The notes below the pieces were generated by a model, which was not told where the DNA came from, did not search any database, and saw only the letters and a program-made list of their open reading frames with translations. The position numbers were made by a program, and so were the translations under genes. A stretch of DNA of 49,294 nt from CAYMKL01 sp964390805 (GTDB lineage: Bacteria; Chloroflexota; Anaerolineae; VGOG01): the NCBI GenBank assembly GCA_964390805.1, contig CAYMKL010000041.1, positions 1 to 49,294 on the forward strand, written 5' to 3'. Below, one piece after another: positions 25,630-33,625 of this stretch. The stretch's first letter is position 1. Each line of letters begins with the position of its first letter.

Positions 25630-26656
25630 ACAGATCGAGGCCAGCGGTTCTCATCGCGAGGTTGGATTCGCTATTGGTCAGCGGTTTGCCGGACAGATTC
25701 ACCGCTCGCTCGACGCCTACCGTTTTCTCCAGGAGCAGGTCCTGCCCTACCATCGTACCTCTGAGGGGCAGGCGAGATACCACCAATTCTTGGAACTGCA
25801 TCAGAATCGCTATCCCGACTATTTCGCCGAACTCGAAGGGATCGCCCAAGGATCGGGACGCCCACTTGAGGACCTATTCCTGACCAACCTGCGGGGGGAA
25901 TATCGTACCTTCGTACGAGGTGCAGAAGTGCAGGGATGTTCCGATTGTGCCCTGGTCACGGACCATGCGGCGCTCATCGGCCACAACGAGGATGGCTCGC
26001 CAACGTTCCGAGGCAACATGTACGTCGTCCACGCCCGGGTCGAGGGAAAGCCCGCCTTCACCGCGCTTTCGTATCCTGGGTTCGTGTGCGGCAATGCCTT
26101 TGGCTTCAACGCCGAGGGCATCTGCTTCTCCGTCGACCACGTTCAACCCCGAAACGGCAGAGTGGGCGTAGCCCGGCATTTCATCGCCCGTTCCTTGCTG
26201 GAGGCTCGATCTCTGGATGACGCCATTGAGCGGGCAACAGTGCCAGAACGCGCTTCGGGTTTCAGCTACACCATTGGCTCCATCCCCGAACGGCGCATCG
26301 TGATCGTCGAGGTTGCGCCGGAAAACCACCACGTTCGAGAGATCCGAGGTGCTTACTTTCACGCCAACCACTATCGAGAACTGGCTGTGGATCAGATCAT
26401 CCATCCCTCCAGCCGGGCGCGAGTGGAGCGGGCCAGGGCGATGATGCAGAAGAGTCCCCCTCAAGATGCCGCTGACGTTCTGACCATCTTGGGGGATCAG
26501 ACAAACGAACAATGCCCCATCTATGGCACAGCCACTGCCCCAGACCAAGCCGCAACCCTCTGCACTGCTCTATTCGATCTGGATGCTCGCCAGCTACGGA
26601 TATACACGGATCACCCCACACAGGCTCCAGGGGAGTTCGTCGCGTTCGCTATGTAG
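25622..26656 (+). CDS. C45-type Ntn-hydrolase / acyltransferase-like peptidase
   Basis: 344 aa from ATG 25622 (ATG 25616 is also possible). It matches the family of isopenicillin-N acyltransferase and carcinine/beta-alanyl amidohydrolases: SHREVGFAIGQRF near the start, then GCSDCAL, whose first Cys (Cys106) is the predicted autocleavage nucleophile, then GHNEDGSP, GFVCGNAFGFNAEGICFSVDHV and the NHY region. Members hydrolyse or transfer amide-linked acyl or peptide groups after self-processing. Being co-transcribed with a peptide importer suggests it acts on the imported compound. The substrate cannot be told from sequence. Confidence 0.85.
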   Translation: MIEQIEASGSHREVGFAIGQRFAGQIHRSLDAYRFLQEQVLPYHRTSEGQARYHQFLELHQNRYPDYFAELEGIAQGSGRPLEDLFLTNLRGEYRTFVRGAEVQGCSDCALVTDHAALIGHNEDGSPTFRGNMYVVHARVEGKPAFTALSYPGFVCGNAFGFNAEGICFSVDHVQPRNGRVGVARHFIARSLLEARSLDDAIERATVPERASGFSYTIGSIPERRIVIVEVAPENHHVREIRGAYFHANHYRELAVDQIIHPSSRARVERARAMMQKSPPQDAADVLTILGDQTNEQCPIYGTATAPDQAATLCTALFDLDARQLRIYTDHPTQAPGEFVAFAM

Positions 26657-26670
26657 GAGGACAGCAAACC

Positions 26671-26749
26671 GGAGTCCCGAACGGCTCGACTGAGCTCACC
26701 GAAGTCTTGTTCGGGTACATCCCGCCACCCCGAGCAAGTTCGGGACTCC
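26671..26749. repeat. Palindromic dispersed repeat, family D copy 2
   Basis: GGAGTCCCGAAC (26671-26682) and GTTCGGGACTCC (26738-26749) are perfect 12-bp inverted ends around a 55-nt interior that holds further short palindromes. Confidence 0.75.
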
Positions 26750-26783
26750 GTCGCAAATACACCAATAGATAGGGAGGACAATA

Positions 26784-27998
26784 ATGAACGAGGCAACAAT
26801 AGCAGAAATCAAAGCAACCGTCGGAGAAGCAATTGACAGGTTGCAGCCAAAGCTGATTGATCTGTCCGAGAGGATCCACCGCCATCCAGAAACCAAGTTT
26901 GAAGAGTACCAGGCATCACAGTGGCTATCTGAAGCGGCGGAAGCGGCTGGGTTTCGGGTGGAAAAGCCAATCGGAGGATTGGAGACGGCTTTCCGAGCGG
27001 CCTATTCTGGATCGGGGGAGGGACCAACGATTGCCTTCCTGGCCGAATACGATGCCCTCCCCAAGCTGGGTCACGCTTGCGGGCACAACCTGATTGGCAC
27101 CGCCAGCTTAGGCGCTGCGTTGGGCTTGCAGGCGGTGATGGACAAGCCCTTCGATACGCCTGCGGCTACTCAGGACAAGCTACCCGGTTCTGTGCAACTC
27201 ATCGGAACGCCCGGCGAGGAGGGGGGAGGCGGGAAGGTCATCATGACGGAAGCCGGCGTCTTTGATGACGCGGACGTGGCCATGATGTTCCATCCAGGCA
27301 GACAGACCGTGTTGTGGAAGCACGCCCTGGCACGTCGAAAACTGCTCATTGAGTTCTTCGGTAAATCCACCCACGCCGCCGCCGCTCCAGAGAAAGGCAT
27401 CAACGCCCTGGATGCGACCATCCAAACATTTCAGAACATAAACGCCCTGCGCGAACACATAGAGGAAAGCTCCCGCATCCACGGGATCATCACCCATGGA
27501 GGCGACGCTCCTAATATCGTGCCCGACTATTCAGCATCCCTGTTCTACATCCGGGCCAGGGAGGATGACTACTGCGACGAACTGCTGGAAAAGGTCAAGA
27601 ACTGCGCCCGCGGTGCCGCCATGGCTACTGGAGCCAGAGTCGAAATGGAAATGCAGGGCGCCTACAAGTCAGTCCGCACCAACATGGCCCTGGCTCAAGC
27701 GTTCAAGACCAATCTGGAGACCCTGGGATGGGAGTTCGACGAGGTTGATCCCACGAGGAAGCTTGGCTCAACAGACATGGGCGACGTCAGCCACGTGACC
27801 GCTTCGATCCACCCATCCTTGAGCATCGGGCCAGAAGATCTGGCAGGACATTCCACCGAATTCGCCGAGGCCGCTGCCTCCGAGAGAGCACAGCGAGCCA
27901 TGATCGCCGCTGCCAAAGCCCTGGCCGCAACCGCGGTGGATGTCCTGGTTCGCCCGTCTCTTTTAGCGGCGATCAGAGCGGAGTTTGAGACAGGGTAA
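26784..27998 (+). CDS. M20 family amidohydrolase / dipeptidase (PM20D2/AbgB-like)
   Basis: 404 aa. Dinuclear-zinc hydrolase with a metal motif HACGHN (His97, His101), catalytic pair GEEGGGG (Glu145-Glu146), FHPG, the dimerisation-domain HGGDAPNIVPDYS, and a C-terminal SIGPEDLAGHSTEF. These fit the M20D branch that includes p-aminobenzoyl-glutamate hydrolase and PM20D2-like dipeptidases. It is last in the transporter operon, so it probably finishes breakdown of an imported N-acyl amino acid or dipeptide. Ribosome site GGGAGG. A terminator follows. Confidence 0.9.
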   Translation: MNEATIAEIKATVGEAIDRLQPKLIDLSERIHRHPETKFEEYQASQWLSEAAEAAGFRVEKPIGGLETAFRAAYSGSGEGPTIAFLAEYDALPKLGHACGHNLIGTASLGAALGLQAVMDKPFDTPAATQDKLPGSVQLIGTPGEEGGGGKVIMTEAGVFDDADVAMMFHPGRQTVLWKHALARRKLLIEFFGKSTHAAAAPEKGINALDATIQTFQNINALREHIEESSRIHGIITHGGDAPNIVPDYSASLFYIRAREDDYCDELLEKVKNCARGAAMATGARVEMEMQGAYKSVRTNMALAQAFKTNLETLGWEFDEVDPTRKLGSTDMGDVSHVTASIHPSLSIGPEDLAGHSTEFAEAAASERAQRAMIAAAKALAATAVDVLVRPSLLAAIRAEFETG

Positions 27999-28036
27999 CC
28001 GTTTTGGGTATGGGTGGAGCACTACAGATGAGCAAG

Positions 28037-28071
28037 AAGATGGGCTGGTCAAGTGTTGACCAGCCCATCTT
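28037..28071 (+). terminator. Terminator-like 16-bp hairpin
   Basis: AAGATGGGCTGGTCAA (28037-28052), GTG loop, TTGACCAGCCCATCTT (28056-28071), then a weak T-rich tail. It lies between the convergent transporter operon and the DUF167 gene. Confidence 0.8.
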
Positions 28072-28097
28072 GATTTCTCAAGGAATAATGCAAGACG

Positions 28098-28403
28098 CTA
28101 TGAACTTGCTTGCTCCAACAATCGCTCCTTCACCTCCTCAGGCAACAAACCAATAACACGGATCATCTTGCGACGAGAGGTGGCCCCTGCCACAATCTCC
28201 ACCTGGCTCTTGCGCACGCCCAGCCGTTGGGCCAGGAAAGCAATGAGGGCATCGTTGGCCCTCCCCTCAACGGGTGGAGCAGTGAGGCGAACCTTGAGGG
28301 CATCGCCATGAACCCCGACGATCTCGTTTCTGCTAGCCCGAGGGACGACTCGTACAGCGAAGGTCACACCGCCTGCGGCCTTGGTGATCTTGAGCTGGCT
28401 CAT
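28098..28403 (-). CDS. DUF167 (YggU) family protein
   Basis: 101 aa from ATG 28403, with a G-rich ribosome site just upstream; a GTG 12 nt earlier is possible. The pattern RVVPRASRNEIVGVHGDALKV then LTAPPVEGRANDALIAFLA then KSQVEIVAGATSRRKMI is the full DUF167/YggU fold. Function is not established. It is commonly found downstream of yggS and yggT, as here, and is the last gene of the operon. Confidence 0.92.
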   Translation of the reverse strand: MSQLKITKAAGGVTFAVRVVPRASRNEIVGVHGDALKVRLTAPPVEGRANDALIAFLAQRLGVRKSQVEIVAGATSRRKMIRVIGLLPEEVKERLLEQASS

Positions 28404-28418
28404 CTTGCCCCCCACGTC

Positions 28419-28679
28419 TCAGAAACCGCGGATTATCTCCACCAGCACCTGCTGAATGATCTGCAGAAGGAGCATGGCGATGATGGGACTGATATCCATC
28501 ATGCCGACGGGAGGGATGATCCTGCGCAGAGGAGCCAGGATGGGCTCGGTGATCTGGTAGAGGAACTCTACGACAGGATGATAAGGACTGACCCTGACCC
28601 AGGATAGTAGCACTCTGGCCAGGATGGCCAAACTGAGCAAGTAGAAGAAAAGATCAATGAAATCGGCAAGCAAGTTCAT
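28419..28679 (-). CDS. YggT family membrane protein
   Basis: 86 aa with two hydrophobic segments (about residues 3-24 and 63-83) joined by SWVRVSPYHPVVEFLYQITEPILAP-type sequence that defines YggT. The exact role is not settled; it is often grouped with yggS near cell-division genes. Ribosome site AGGAGG 8 nt before the ATG. A family B palindrome lies in the spacer from yggS. Confidence 0.92.
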   Translation of the reverse strand: MNLLADFIDLFFYLLSLAILARVLLSWVRVSPYHPVVEFLYQITEPILAPLRRIIPPVGMMDISPIIAMLLLQIIQQVLVEIIRGF

Positions 28680-28707
28680 AAGCTAGACCTCCTGTGGATA
28701 CGTGGTG

Positions 28708-28763
28708 CGTATTGCGTAGTGCGTGTTGCGTATTCCGTTGAAACCCACGCACTACGCAATACG
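28708..28763. repeat. Palindromic dispersed repeat, family B copy 2
   Basis: Left arm 28708-28725 and right arm 28746-28763 pair perfectly over 18 bp (CGTATTGCGTAGTGCGTG with its complement), with a 20-nt loop. It lies just upstream of the yggT ribosome site, a position like that of copy 1 before surE. Confidence 0.85.
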
Positions 28764-28800
28764 GTTGGTCGGAGACCGTGGAGGAGGACTTCCCGCGCGA

Positions 28801-29601
28801 TCAAGTTCTACAGGACACCCTCTCCCCGAATATAGCTCTGCCAATGCGCACTATGGTAGCCCCCTCTTCGATGGCTACCTCGAAATCGTCAGTCATGCCC
28901 ATGGAGAGGTGCCGCCAGTATTCTCCTGGGAATCTCTCGACCAAAGCATCGCGCAGCCGCCGCAGTCGCCGAAAGTAGGGCCGCGCCTCCTCAGGATCGG
29001 CCACGATGGGAGCCATGGTCATCAGGCCCTGTACCTCCACCTGGGGCAGAGCCAGTATTCCCTCCACGATGGCGAAAAAGTGCTCCCTCTGCTCCTCATC
29101 CTCCACCCATCGGTCCAGGGCAAACCCGTACTTGCCCTCCTCGCCCGAGACGTTGACCTCCAGAAAAATGGGCATGACCTTGCCCTTCCTCCCCCCCAAA
29201 GCGGTGTCCTGAGCTTGTCGAAGGGTTGGGGGGGAAAGAGGGGGGGCGCGATCCAGCCGCTTGGCCAGCTTCAGGGTATCCACTGACTGGATCACGTCGA
29301 ACAACTGGACGGCATCTCTGGCTTTGCGGCTCTGAAGGTGGCCGACCATGTGCCAGGTGATGGGCGGCAGAGCTTGATCCTCAATCCATTGGTTGACGAT
29401 GGGCACTTTCGCCGCCGCCTCGCCCACCCGGTTTTCGCCGAAGTGGCGCACCCCCAGCTCATGAGCGGCCTGGATGTGGGCCACGGTGAACGTTTTGGTC
29501 ACGGCCACCAGGGTGATTTCCGCCGGGTCGCGCCCGGCCCGACCCGCAGCCGCGGCTATCCTCCGCTCCAAATCTCGCAGATTGGCCCCAATATCAACCA
29601 T
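28801..29601 (-). CDS. yggS: PLP homeostasis protein YggS (YBL036C/PROSC family)
   Basis: 266 aa, about 25-35 longer than usual. It binds PLP on a single-domain TIM barrel and buffers cellular PLP without known catalysis. PLP lysine in LVAVTKTF (Lys36), then FGENRVGEAAAK, WHMVGHLQSRK, FLEVNVSGEEGKYG, GLMTMAP and LSMGMTDDFEVAIEEGATIVRIG. The extra length is residues about 119-141, encoded by a dispersed repeat reading TLRQAQDT in a loop between VDTLKLAKRLDRA and VMPIFLEVN. The frame is preserved, so the protein is probably still functional. The start is 3 nt after the pgeF stop. Confidence 0.95.
   Translation of the reverse strand: MVDIGANLRDLERRIAAAAGRAGRDPAEITLVAVTKTFTVAHIQAAHELGVRHFGENRVGEAAAKVPIVNQWIEDQALPPITWHMVGHLQSRKARDAVQLFDVIQSVDTLKLAKRLDRAPPLSPPTLRQAQDTALGGRKGKVMPIFLEVNVSGEEGKYGFALDRWVEDEEQREHFFAIVEGILALPQVEVQGLMTMAPIVADPEEARPYFRRLRRLRDALVERFPGEYWRHLSMGMTDDFEVAIEEGATIVRIGRAIFGERVSCRT
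29204..29225. repeat. Family A dispersed repeat inside yggS
   Basis: GTGTCCTGAGCTTGTCGAAG core, matching the intergenic element at 15919-15989. It codes in frame for part of a non-conserved loop of YggS. Confidence 0.85.
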
Positions 29602-29604
29602 AGC

Positions 29605-30471
29605 TCAACCTCTCATTCCCAGTATCACCGCGAACCGCCCCGTACGGCCTTTCTCCGCTCGGTGAGAGAAGAACTCGTCGGTGCGACAGGCGGTGCAAAG
29701 CTGACTCACCTCGACCTCCCTAACGCTCAGCTCTGCCAACTGACGGTCACTGGCCCCCCGGAGGTCGAAGTGAACCGAGCCGTCCCCCTGAGGCCGAAGG
29801 AGCTCCTGCCAATGACCGAAACTCGCTTTCACCAACTCTATCACCTCAGTCCCGACCTGGTAGCAACAGGGGCCGATGCACGGACCCAGGCCAGCTACAA
29901 TGTCAGCGGGGCGGCTGCCGTAGGCTTCCACCATGGCCGAAGCCGTCTTCGCAGCAATTCCCCCGATGGCGCCCTTCCAGCCGGCATGGGCCAGACCAAT
30001 GGCCCGGCGGATGGGGTCATAGAGTAAAACAGGCAGGCAATCGGCGAAGCGGAGCATGAGAGCTACGCCGGGGGTGTCGGTAATCAAGGCATCGGTGGCA
30101 GGGATTACTCGACCGCGATCCTCAGGGCCAACCAGAGCCACTCGGTTCCCGTGCACCTGGTGGGCAGTGGCGACATCCCTTCGAGAGATGCCCAGGGCCT
30201 GATAGATGAGGTCGTGGTTGGCCTCCACCAACTCGTAGTCGTCGCCGACCAAATGACCCACGTTGAGCGACTCGCACGGCGCGCCGCTCACCCCGCCCAG
30301 TCGCGTGAACACGGCATGGAAGACCTCGTCGTATGCGGCCAGATTAGCGAAACGGTAGTAGACGAGGCCATTGATCTGATGTCGTAGTTCTGCTCTCGCC
30401 GGATCGCCAGATCCGGCGACTTGGCAGCGGGATCTGGCGATCCCGCTGGAGCACAAACTCTCAAGAATCAT
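29605..30471 (-). CDS. pgeF: Peptidoglycan editing factor / purine nucleoside phosphorylase (PgeF, YfiH, LACC1 family)
   Basis: 288 aa from ATG 30471, whose ATGA overlaps the stop of the radical SAM gene. The family's zinc site is seen as His107 (HQVHG), Cys145 (FADCLPVLLYD) and His162 (LAHAGWKG), with Cys-His spacing of 17 as in YfiH. Members cleave purine nucleosides and in bacteria have been linked to removing mis-incorporated residues from peptidoglycan precursors. Residues about 8-26 are encoded by a palindromic repeat and form an N-terminal extension before LVYYRFANLA, where the family usually starts. Confidence 0.92.
   Translation of the reverse strand: MILESLCSSGIARSRCQVAGSGDPARAELRHQINGLVYYRFANLAAYDEVFHAVFTRLGGVSGAPCESLNVGHLVGDDYELVEANHDLIYQALGISRRDVATAHQVHGNRVALVGPEDRGRVIPATDALITDTPGVALMLRFADCLPVLLYDPIRRAIGLAHAGWKGAIGGIAAKTASAMVEAYGSRPADIVAGLGPCIGPCCYQVGTEVIELVKASFGHWQELLRPQGDGSVHFDLRGASDRQLAELSVREVEVSQLCTACRTDEFFSHRAEKGRTGRFAVILGMRG
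30401..30443. repeat. Palindromic repeat, family C copy 1, inside pgeF
   Basis: GGATCGCCAGATCC (30401-30414) and GGATCTGGCGATCC (30430-30443) are perfect 14-bp inverted arms. A second copy lies at 33510-33548. Here the element is translated as the N-terminal extension of PgeF. Confidence 0.85.
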
Positions 30472-32054
30472 CTCCCCAGCGCTCTTCCCATCTCTCGCCA
30501 CAGATACTCGCGGCTGACGCCACTATCCACTACTGACCAGGGTAAGGCCTCATCCAGAGATCGTTCTGTCAGATATTCGGCGGCATCGAGCTGGCACTCC
30601 CGTAGAGCTCGCTGCCAGGCTGCGAGAGACTTCCCCTTCACCCTGACCAGAGCCTGGCCCAGCCGACTATCGCCCCGGGACAAGACGCCCTGCACCGCTG
30701 CCCAGGCAGGACTTTCGGCTTTGACCGCAATCCCCCTCGGCCGCAGAGCCTGTTCGATACGGGCCAGCCCTTCCTTCAAGCTCTCGACCGGAGCCATGGC
30801 CACCCACTGGAATGGGGTGTGAGCCTTGGGCACGAAGGGGGTGATGTTCACCGTGATGCGGCGCGGGAAGCGCTCCCGGACCGCCAGCACCAGGTCAATG
30901 AGAGCCTGGACATCGTCGTCGGTTTCGGTAGGCAGGCCGAGCATGAAGTAGAGCTTGAGCTGCGCGAAGTCATAACGGGCAGCCAACTCGGCAGCTCGCA
31001 TCAGGTCATCTTCGGACACGTTCTTGTTGATCAAAGTGCGCAGACGTTGAGAGCCGGCCTCAGGAGCGATGGTCAAGGTTTGGACTCCGCTCTCAGCCAG
31101 GGCGCGAACCAGGGTCTCAGGCAGTGGGTCAACCCGCAGGGAGGAGACGGAGAGCCTGGCACCCATCTCCCGCAAGCCAGCTACCAGCTCCTTGAGGCGC
31201 GAGTAGTCGGAGACGGCCGCGCTCACCAGGCCGATCCTGTCGCGATAGCGCAGCCCCTCCTCAGCCTGCTCCAGCAGTACCGCCGGGCTCCGTTCCCGCA
31301 CGGGGCGATAGCAGTAACCCGCCAGACAGAAGCGGCAGCCCCTCCCACAGCCGCGGGCGATTTCTATCAAATACATATCGCCGAACTCCGTGTCGTGGGT
31401 GAGGACGACGGAGGTGGTGGGGTGGGTGTCGAGGTCGGGTGCCCATTGGCGTTTCGTTGGGTATTGGGTATTGGATATTGGGTATTGACTGGGGACGTAA
31501 ACGCCCGGCATGTTAGCCAATGCTGAGAGAAGGTTATCTCGACTTTCGCTGATGCCGGCTTGGAGGGCTTCGACCAAAGGAGGGACGATGACCTCTGCCT
31601 CGCCGATGGCGAAGGCGTCGAAGAGGAGGGACAGGGGCTGGGGGTTTGCGGTTACGGCGGGACCGCCAGCGAGAAGCAAAGGGAAGTCCTCGTCTCGCTC
31701 CTCGGCCAGCAGGGGGATGTCTGCCTGGCGCAGCATCTCCACCACGTTGAAATAGTCCATCTCGAAGGAGATAGAGAAGGCCAAGACTGCGAAATCCTTG
31801 ACGTCCCGCTGCGATTCCAACGATATCAGCGGCCTGCTCCCCGTCCCCTGCCTATAGAAAACCCGCTCGCAGACCACGTCGGCCCGCTGGTTGAACAGGC
31901 GGTAAACCGTCTGCAGGCCCAGGTTGGACATGCCCACCTGGTAGGTGTTAGGGTAGGCTAGAGCGATGGGCAGCTTGCCGCCCCAATCCTTGTGAATGGT
32001 TCCCTGCTCTCGCCCCAGTATCCGCTTCGCCTCAGCTATGAACTCCCACTTCAA
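30468..32054 (-). CDS. B12-binding-type radical SAM protein (TIGR03960-like)
   Basis: 528 aa. The N-terminal half has the variant cobalamin-type fold seen in this family (YPNTYQVGMSNLGLQTVY, LAFSISFEMDYFNVVEML, GGPAVTANPQPL). The radical SAM core begins RGCGRGCRFC with Cys236-x3-Cys240-x2-Cys243 binding the 4Fe-4S cluster, and continues with VSSLRVDPL, TIAPEAGSQRLR and LKLYFMLGLPTETD. In many genomes it is fused or adjacent to a DUF2344 protein near ribosome and cell-wall genes; that partner is absent here. Residues 189-201 (SQYPISNTQYPT) are encoded by a short tandem dispersed repeat inserted without frame change. The reaction is unknown. Confidence 0.88.
   Translation of the reverse strand: MKWEFIAEAKRILGREQGTIHKDWGGKLPIALAYPNTYQVGMSNLGLQTVYRLFNQRADVVCERVFYRQGTGSRPLISLESQRDVKDFAVLAFSISFEMDYFNVVEMLRQADIPLLAEERDEDFPLLLAGGPAVTANPQPLSLLFDAFAIGEAEVIVPPLVEALQAGISESRDNLLSALANMPGVYVPSQYPISNTQYPTKRQWAPDLDTHPTTSVVLTHDTEFGDMYLIEIARGCGRGCRFCLAGYCYRPVRERSPAVLLEQAEEGLRYRDRIGLVSAAVSDYSRLKELVAGLREMGARLSVSSLRVDPLPETLVRALAESGVQTLTIAPEAGSQRLRTLINKNVSEDDLMRAAELAARYDFAQLKLYFMLGLPTETDDDVQALIDLVLAVRERFPRRITVNITPFVPKAHTPFQWVAMAPVESLKEGLARIEQALRPRGIAVKAESPAWAAVQGVLSRGDSRLGQALVRVKGKSLAAWQRALRECQLDAAEYLTERSLDEALPWSVVDSGVSREYLWREMGRALGR
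31458..31487. repeat. TGGGTATT tandem dispersed repeat inside the radical SAM gene
   Basis: Reading on the plus strand, units of TTGGGTA/TTGGATA recur every 7 bp for 30 bp. The frame is preserved and translates as the QYP-IS-NTQYP string just before the radical SAM core. Confidence 0.8.
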
Positions 32055-32087
32055 GCCAAATCCCCCTTGGCAATTCCTACCCTTCTA

Positions 32088-32115
32088 AGTATAGGGCAAA
32101 CCACGCACTTGTCAA
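32088..32115 (-). promoter_or_regulatory. Sigma-70-type promoter for the radical SAM-pgeF-yggS-yggT-DUF167 operon
   Basis: Minus strand: TTGACA (32115-32110), 16-bp spacer, TATACT (32093-32088). It is 34 nt upstream of the radical SAM start. Confidence 0.75.
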
Positions 32116-32121
32116 GCGATG

Positions 32122-32150
32122 TTGCGGTGGGGGGCGTTCGGTGCTATAAT
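32122..32150 (+). promoter_or_regulatory. Promoter for ychF
   Basis: TTGCGG (32122-32127), 17-bp spacer, TATAAT (32145-32150). Divergent from the operon promoter at 32088-32115. Confidence 0.6.
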
Positions 32151-32156
32151 CATGGG

Positions 32157-32328
32157 TGGGAAAACTTGCTAGAGAACAACGGTTGAAACCGCCTCTGGAG
32201 GGCGCGAATGCGCCGGTCGTCCGCCTGCGCGGACGATTTCCGCGACCACGCAGGTGGTCGCCCGGCACGGAGTGCCCTCACAGGTGCGATTTCAATCGCA
32301 AGTTGATCATCGAAAAGGGGGACAGAGA
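32157..32328 (+). promoter_or_regulatory. Structured GC-rich leader of ychF
   Basis: About 170 nt with several self-complementary stretches, including GCGCGAATGCGC, GTCCGC/GCGGAC, GCGACCAC/GTGGTCGC, GGCACGGAGTGCC and TGCGATTTCAATCGCA. These could form a row of hairpins ending before the GGGGGA ribosome site. It may be another dispersed-repeat cluster or a regulatory leader. No known riboswitch is recognised. Confidence 0.45.
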
Positions 32329-33426
32329 ATGAGCCTGCAAATCGGTATCGTGGGGCTGCCCAACGTGGGCAAGTCAACCCTCTTCAACGCCTTGACCAAT
32401 GCCAACGCAACGGTGGCCAACTACCCCTTCACCACCATTGAGCGCAACGTGGGCGTGGCCGAGGTGCCCGATCAACGGCTGTGGGACATCGCCGCCATGG
32501 TGAAGCCGGAACGCATCGTCCCCACCACCATCGAATTCGTGGACATCGCCGGGCTGGTGAAGGGCGCCAGCCAGGGCGAGGGGTTGGGCAATCAATTCCT
32601 GGGCCATATCCGCAACGTGGACGCCGTGGGCATGGTGGTGCGCTGTTTCCGCGACACCTTGGTGCCCCACGTTATGACTGAGATCAATCCCCGTGCCGAT
32701 ATCGAGGTCGTAGACCTGGAGCTACTCCTGGCCGATCTGGCCACCGTCGAGCGGAGGTTGGAGAAGATCCGCTCGGCAGCCAAGGCGCGGCCCAAGGACT
32801 ACGCCGCCGAGCTGGATTTCCTGGAGGAGTTGCACCACTGTCTCGAGGCAGGGGAAAAGGCCGCCGACTTAACGGTGACGGACAAACAGACGGAGAGGCT
32901 AAGGGAGTTGAACCTTTTGACGGCCAAGCCTCGTCTCTATTTAGCCAACGTAGGAGAGGAAGACCTGCCCGAAGGAGGGGAGTTAGTGGCAGCAGTGGCC
33001 GAGGTGGCGGCCCTCGAAGGGGCGGAAGTGATCTCCATTTGCGCCCAACTGGAGATGGAGCTGGCTGATTGGCCTGCTGAAGAAGCAGCGGCCTATCGTG
33101 CCGAGACCGGCTCTGGGGAACCGGGGTTGAAAAAGCTGGTCGAGGCTGGCTACCGCCTGCTGAATTTGATAACCTTCTTCACCACCACCGGGGGAAAAGA
33201 GGTGCGAGCCTGGACGCTTCTAAGGGGGACCCGGGCCTCTCAGGCTGCGGGCAAGGTTCACAGCGATATGGAGCGAGGCTTCATCCGCTCTGAGGTCATT
33301 TCCTACGAGGACCTAATCGCCAGCGGCTCCTTCGCTGCGGCTAAACAGAGGGGCCTTTTGCGCCTGGAGGGCAGGGAATACGTAGTGCAGGACGGCGACG
33401 TCATCCACGTCAGGTTCAGCGTTTAA
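32329..33426 (+). CDS. ychF: Redox-regulated ATPase YchF (Obg-like)
   Basis: 365 aa from ATG 32329, preceded by GGGGGA; longer in-frame readings upstream run into the hairpin leader. An Obg-family P-loop protein that prefers ATP and associates with ribosomes. G1 GLPNVGKS (residues 9-16), switch region NYPFTTIERN, G3 FVDIAGLVKGASQGEGLGNQFL, G4-like LANVGEE, and the C-terminal TGS domain ending VVQDGDVIHVRF. Length is usual. Confidence 0.96.
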   Translation: MSLQIGIVGLPNVGKSTLFNALTNANATVANYPFTTIERNVGVAEVPDQRLWDIAAMVKPERIVPTTIEFVDIAGLVKGASQGEGLGNQFLGHIRNVDAVGMVVRCFRDTLVPHVMTEINPRADIEVVDLELLLADLATVERRLEKIRSAAKARPKDYAAELDFLEELHHCLEAGEKAADLTVTDKQTERLRELNLLTAKPRLYLANVGEEDLPEGGELVAAVAEVAALEGAEVISICAQLEMELADWPAEEAAAYRAETGSGEPGLKKLVEAGYRLLNLITFFTTTGGKEVRAWTLLRGTRASQAAGKVHSDMERGFIRSEVISYEDLIASGSFAAAKQRGLLRLEGREYVVQDGDVIHVRFSV

Positions 33427-33430
33427 TCAC

Positions 33431-33459
33431 TTGCCAAAATCAGCGCTTTGTGCTATAGT
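33431..33459 (+). promoter_or_regulatory. Promoter for rpsF-ssb-rpsR
   Basis: TTGCCA (33431-33436), 17-bp spacer, TATAGT (33454-33459). The leader to rpsF is about 160 nt and contains a family C palindrome. Confidence 0.75.
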
Positions 33460-33509
33460 TATGCCCGTCGTCACACGAGGATCAGTAGATTCAAGATTGC
33501 TCTGAAGGG

Positions 33510-33548
33510 ATTGCCAGATCCCCGCACTTGGCCTGGGTCTGGCGATCC
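33510..33548. repeat. Palindromic repeat, family C copy 2, in the rpsF leader
   Basis: ATTGCCAGATCC (33510-33521) with GGGTCTGGCGATCC near 33535-33548, an imperfect version of the perfect palindrome at 30401-30443. Confidence 0.75.
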
Positions 33549-33625
33549 AGGCCAAGCAAAACTGGATTCACTGAGGATGGTGGACAGAGAGCTTTTCTAG
33601 AGAAAGGAGGCACATCATCGCCGAC

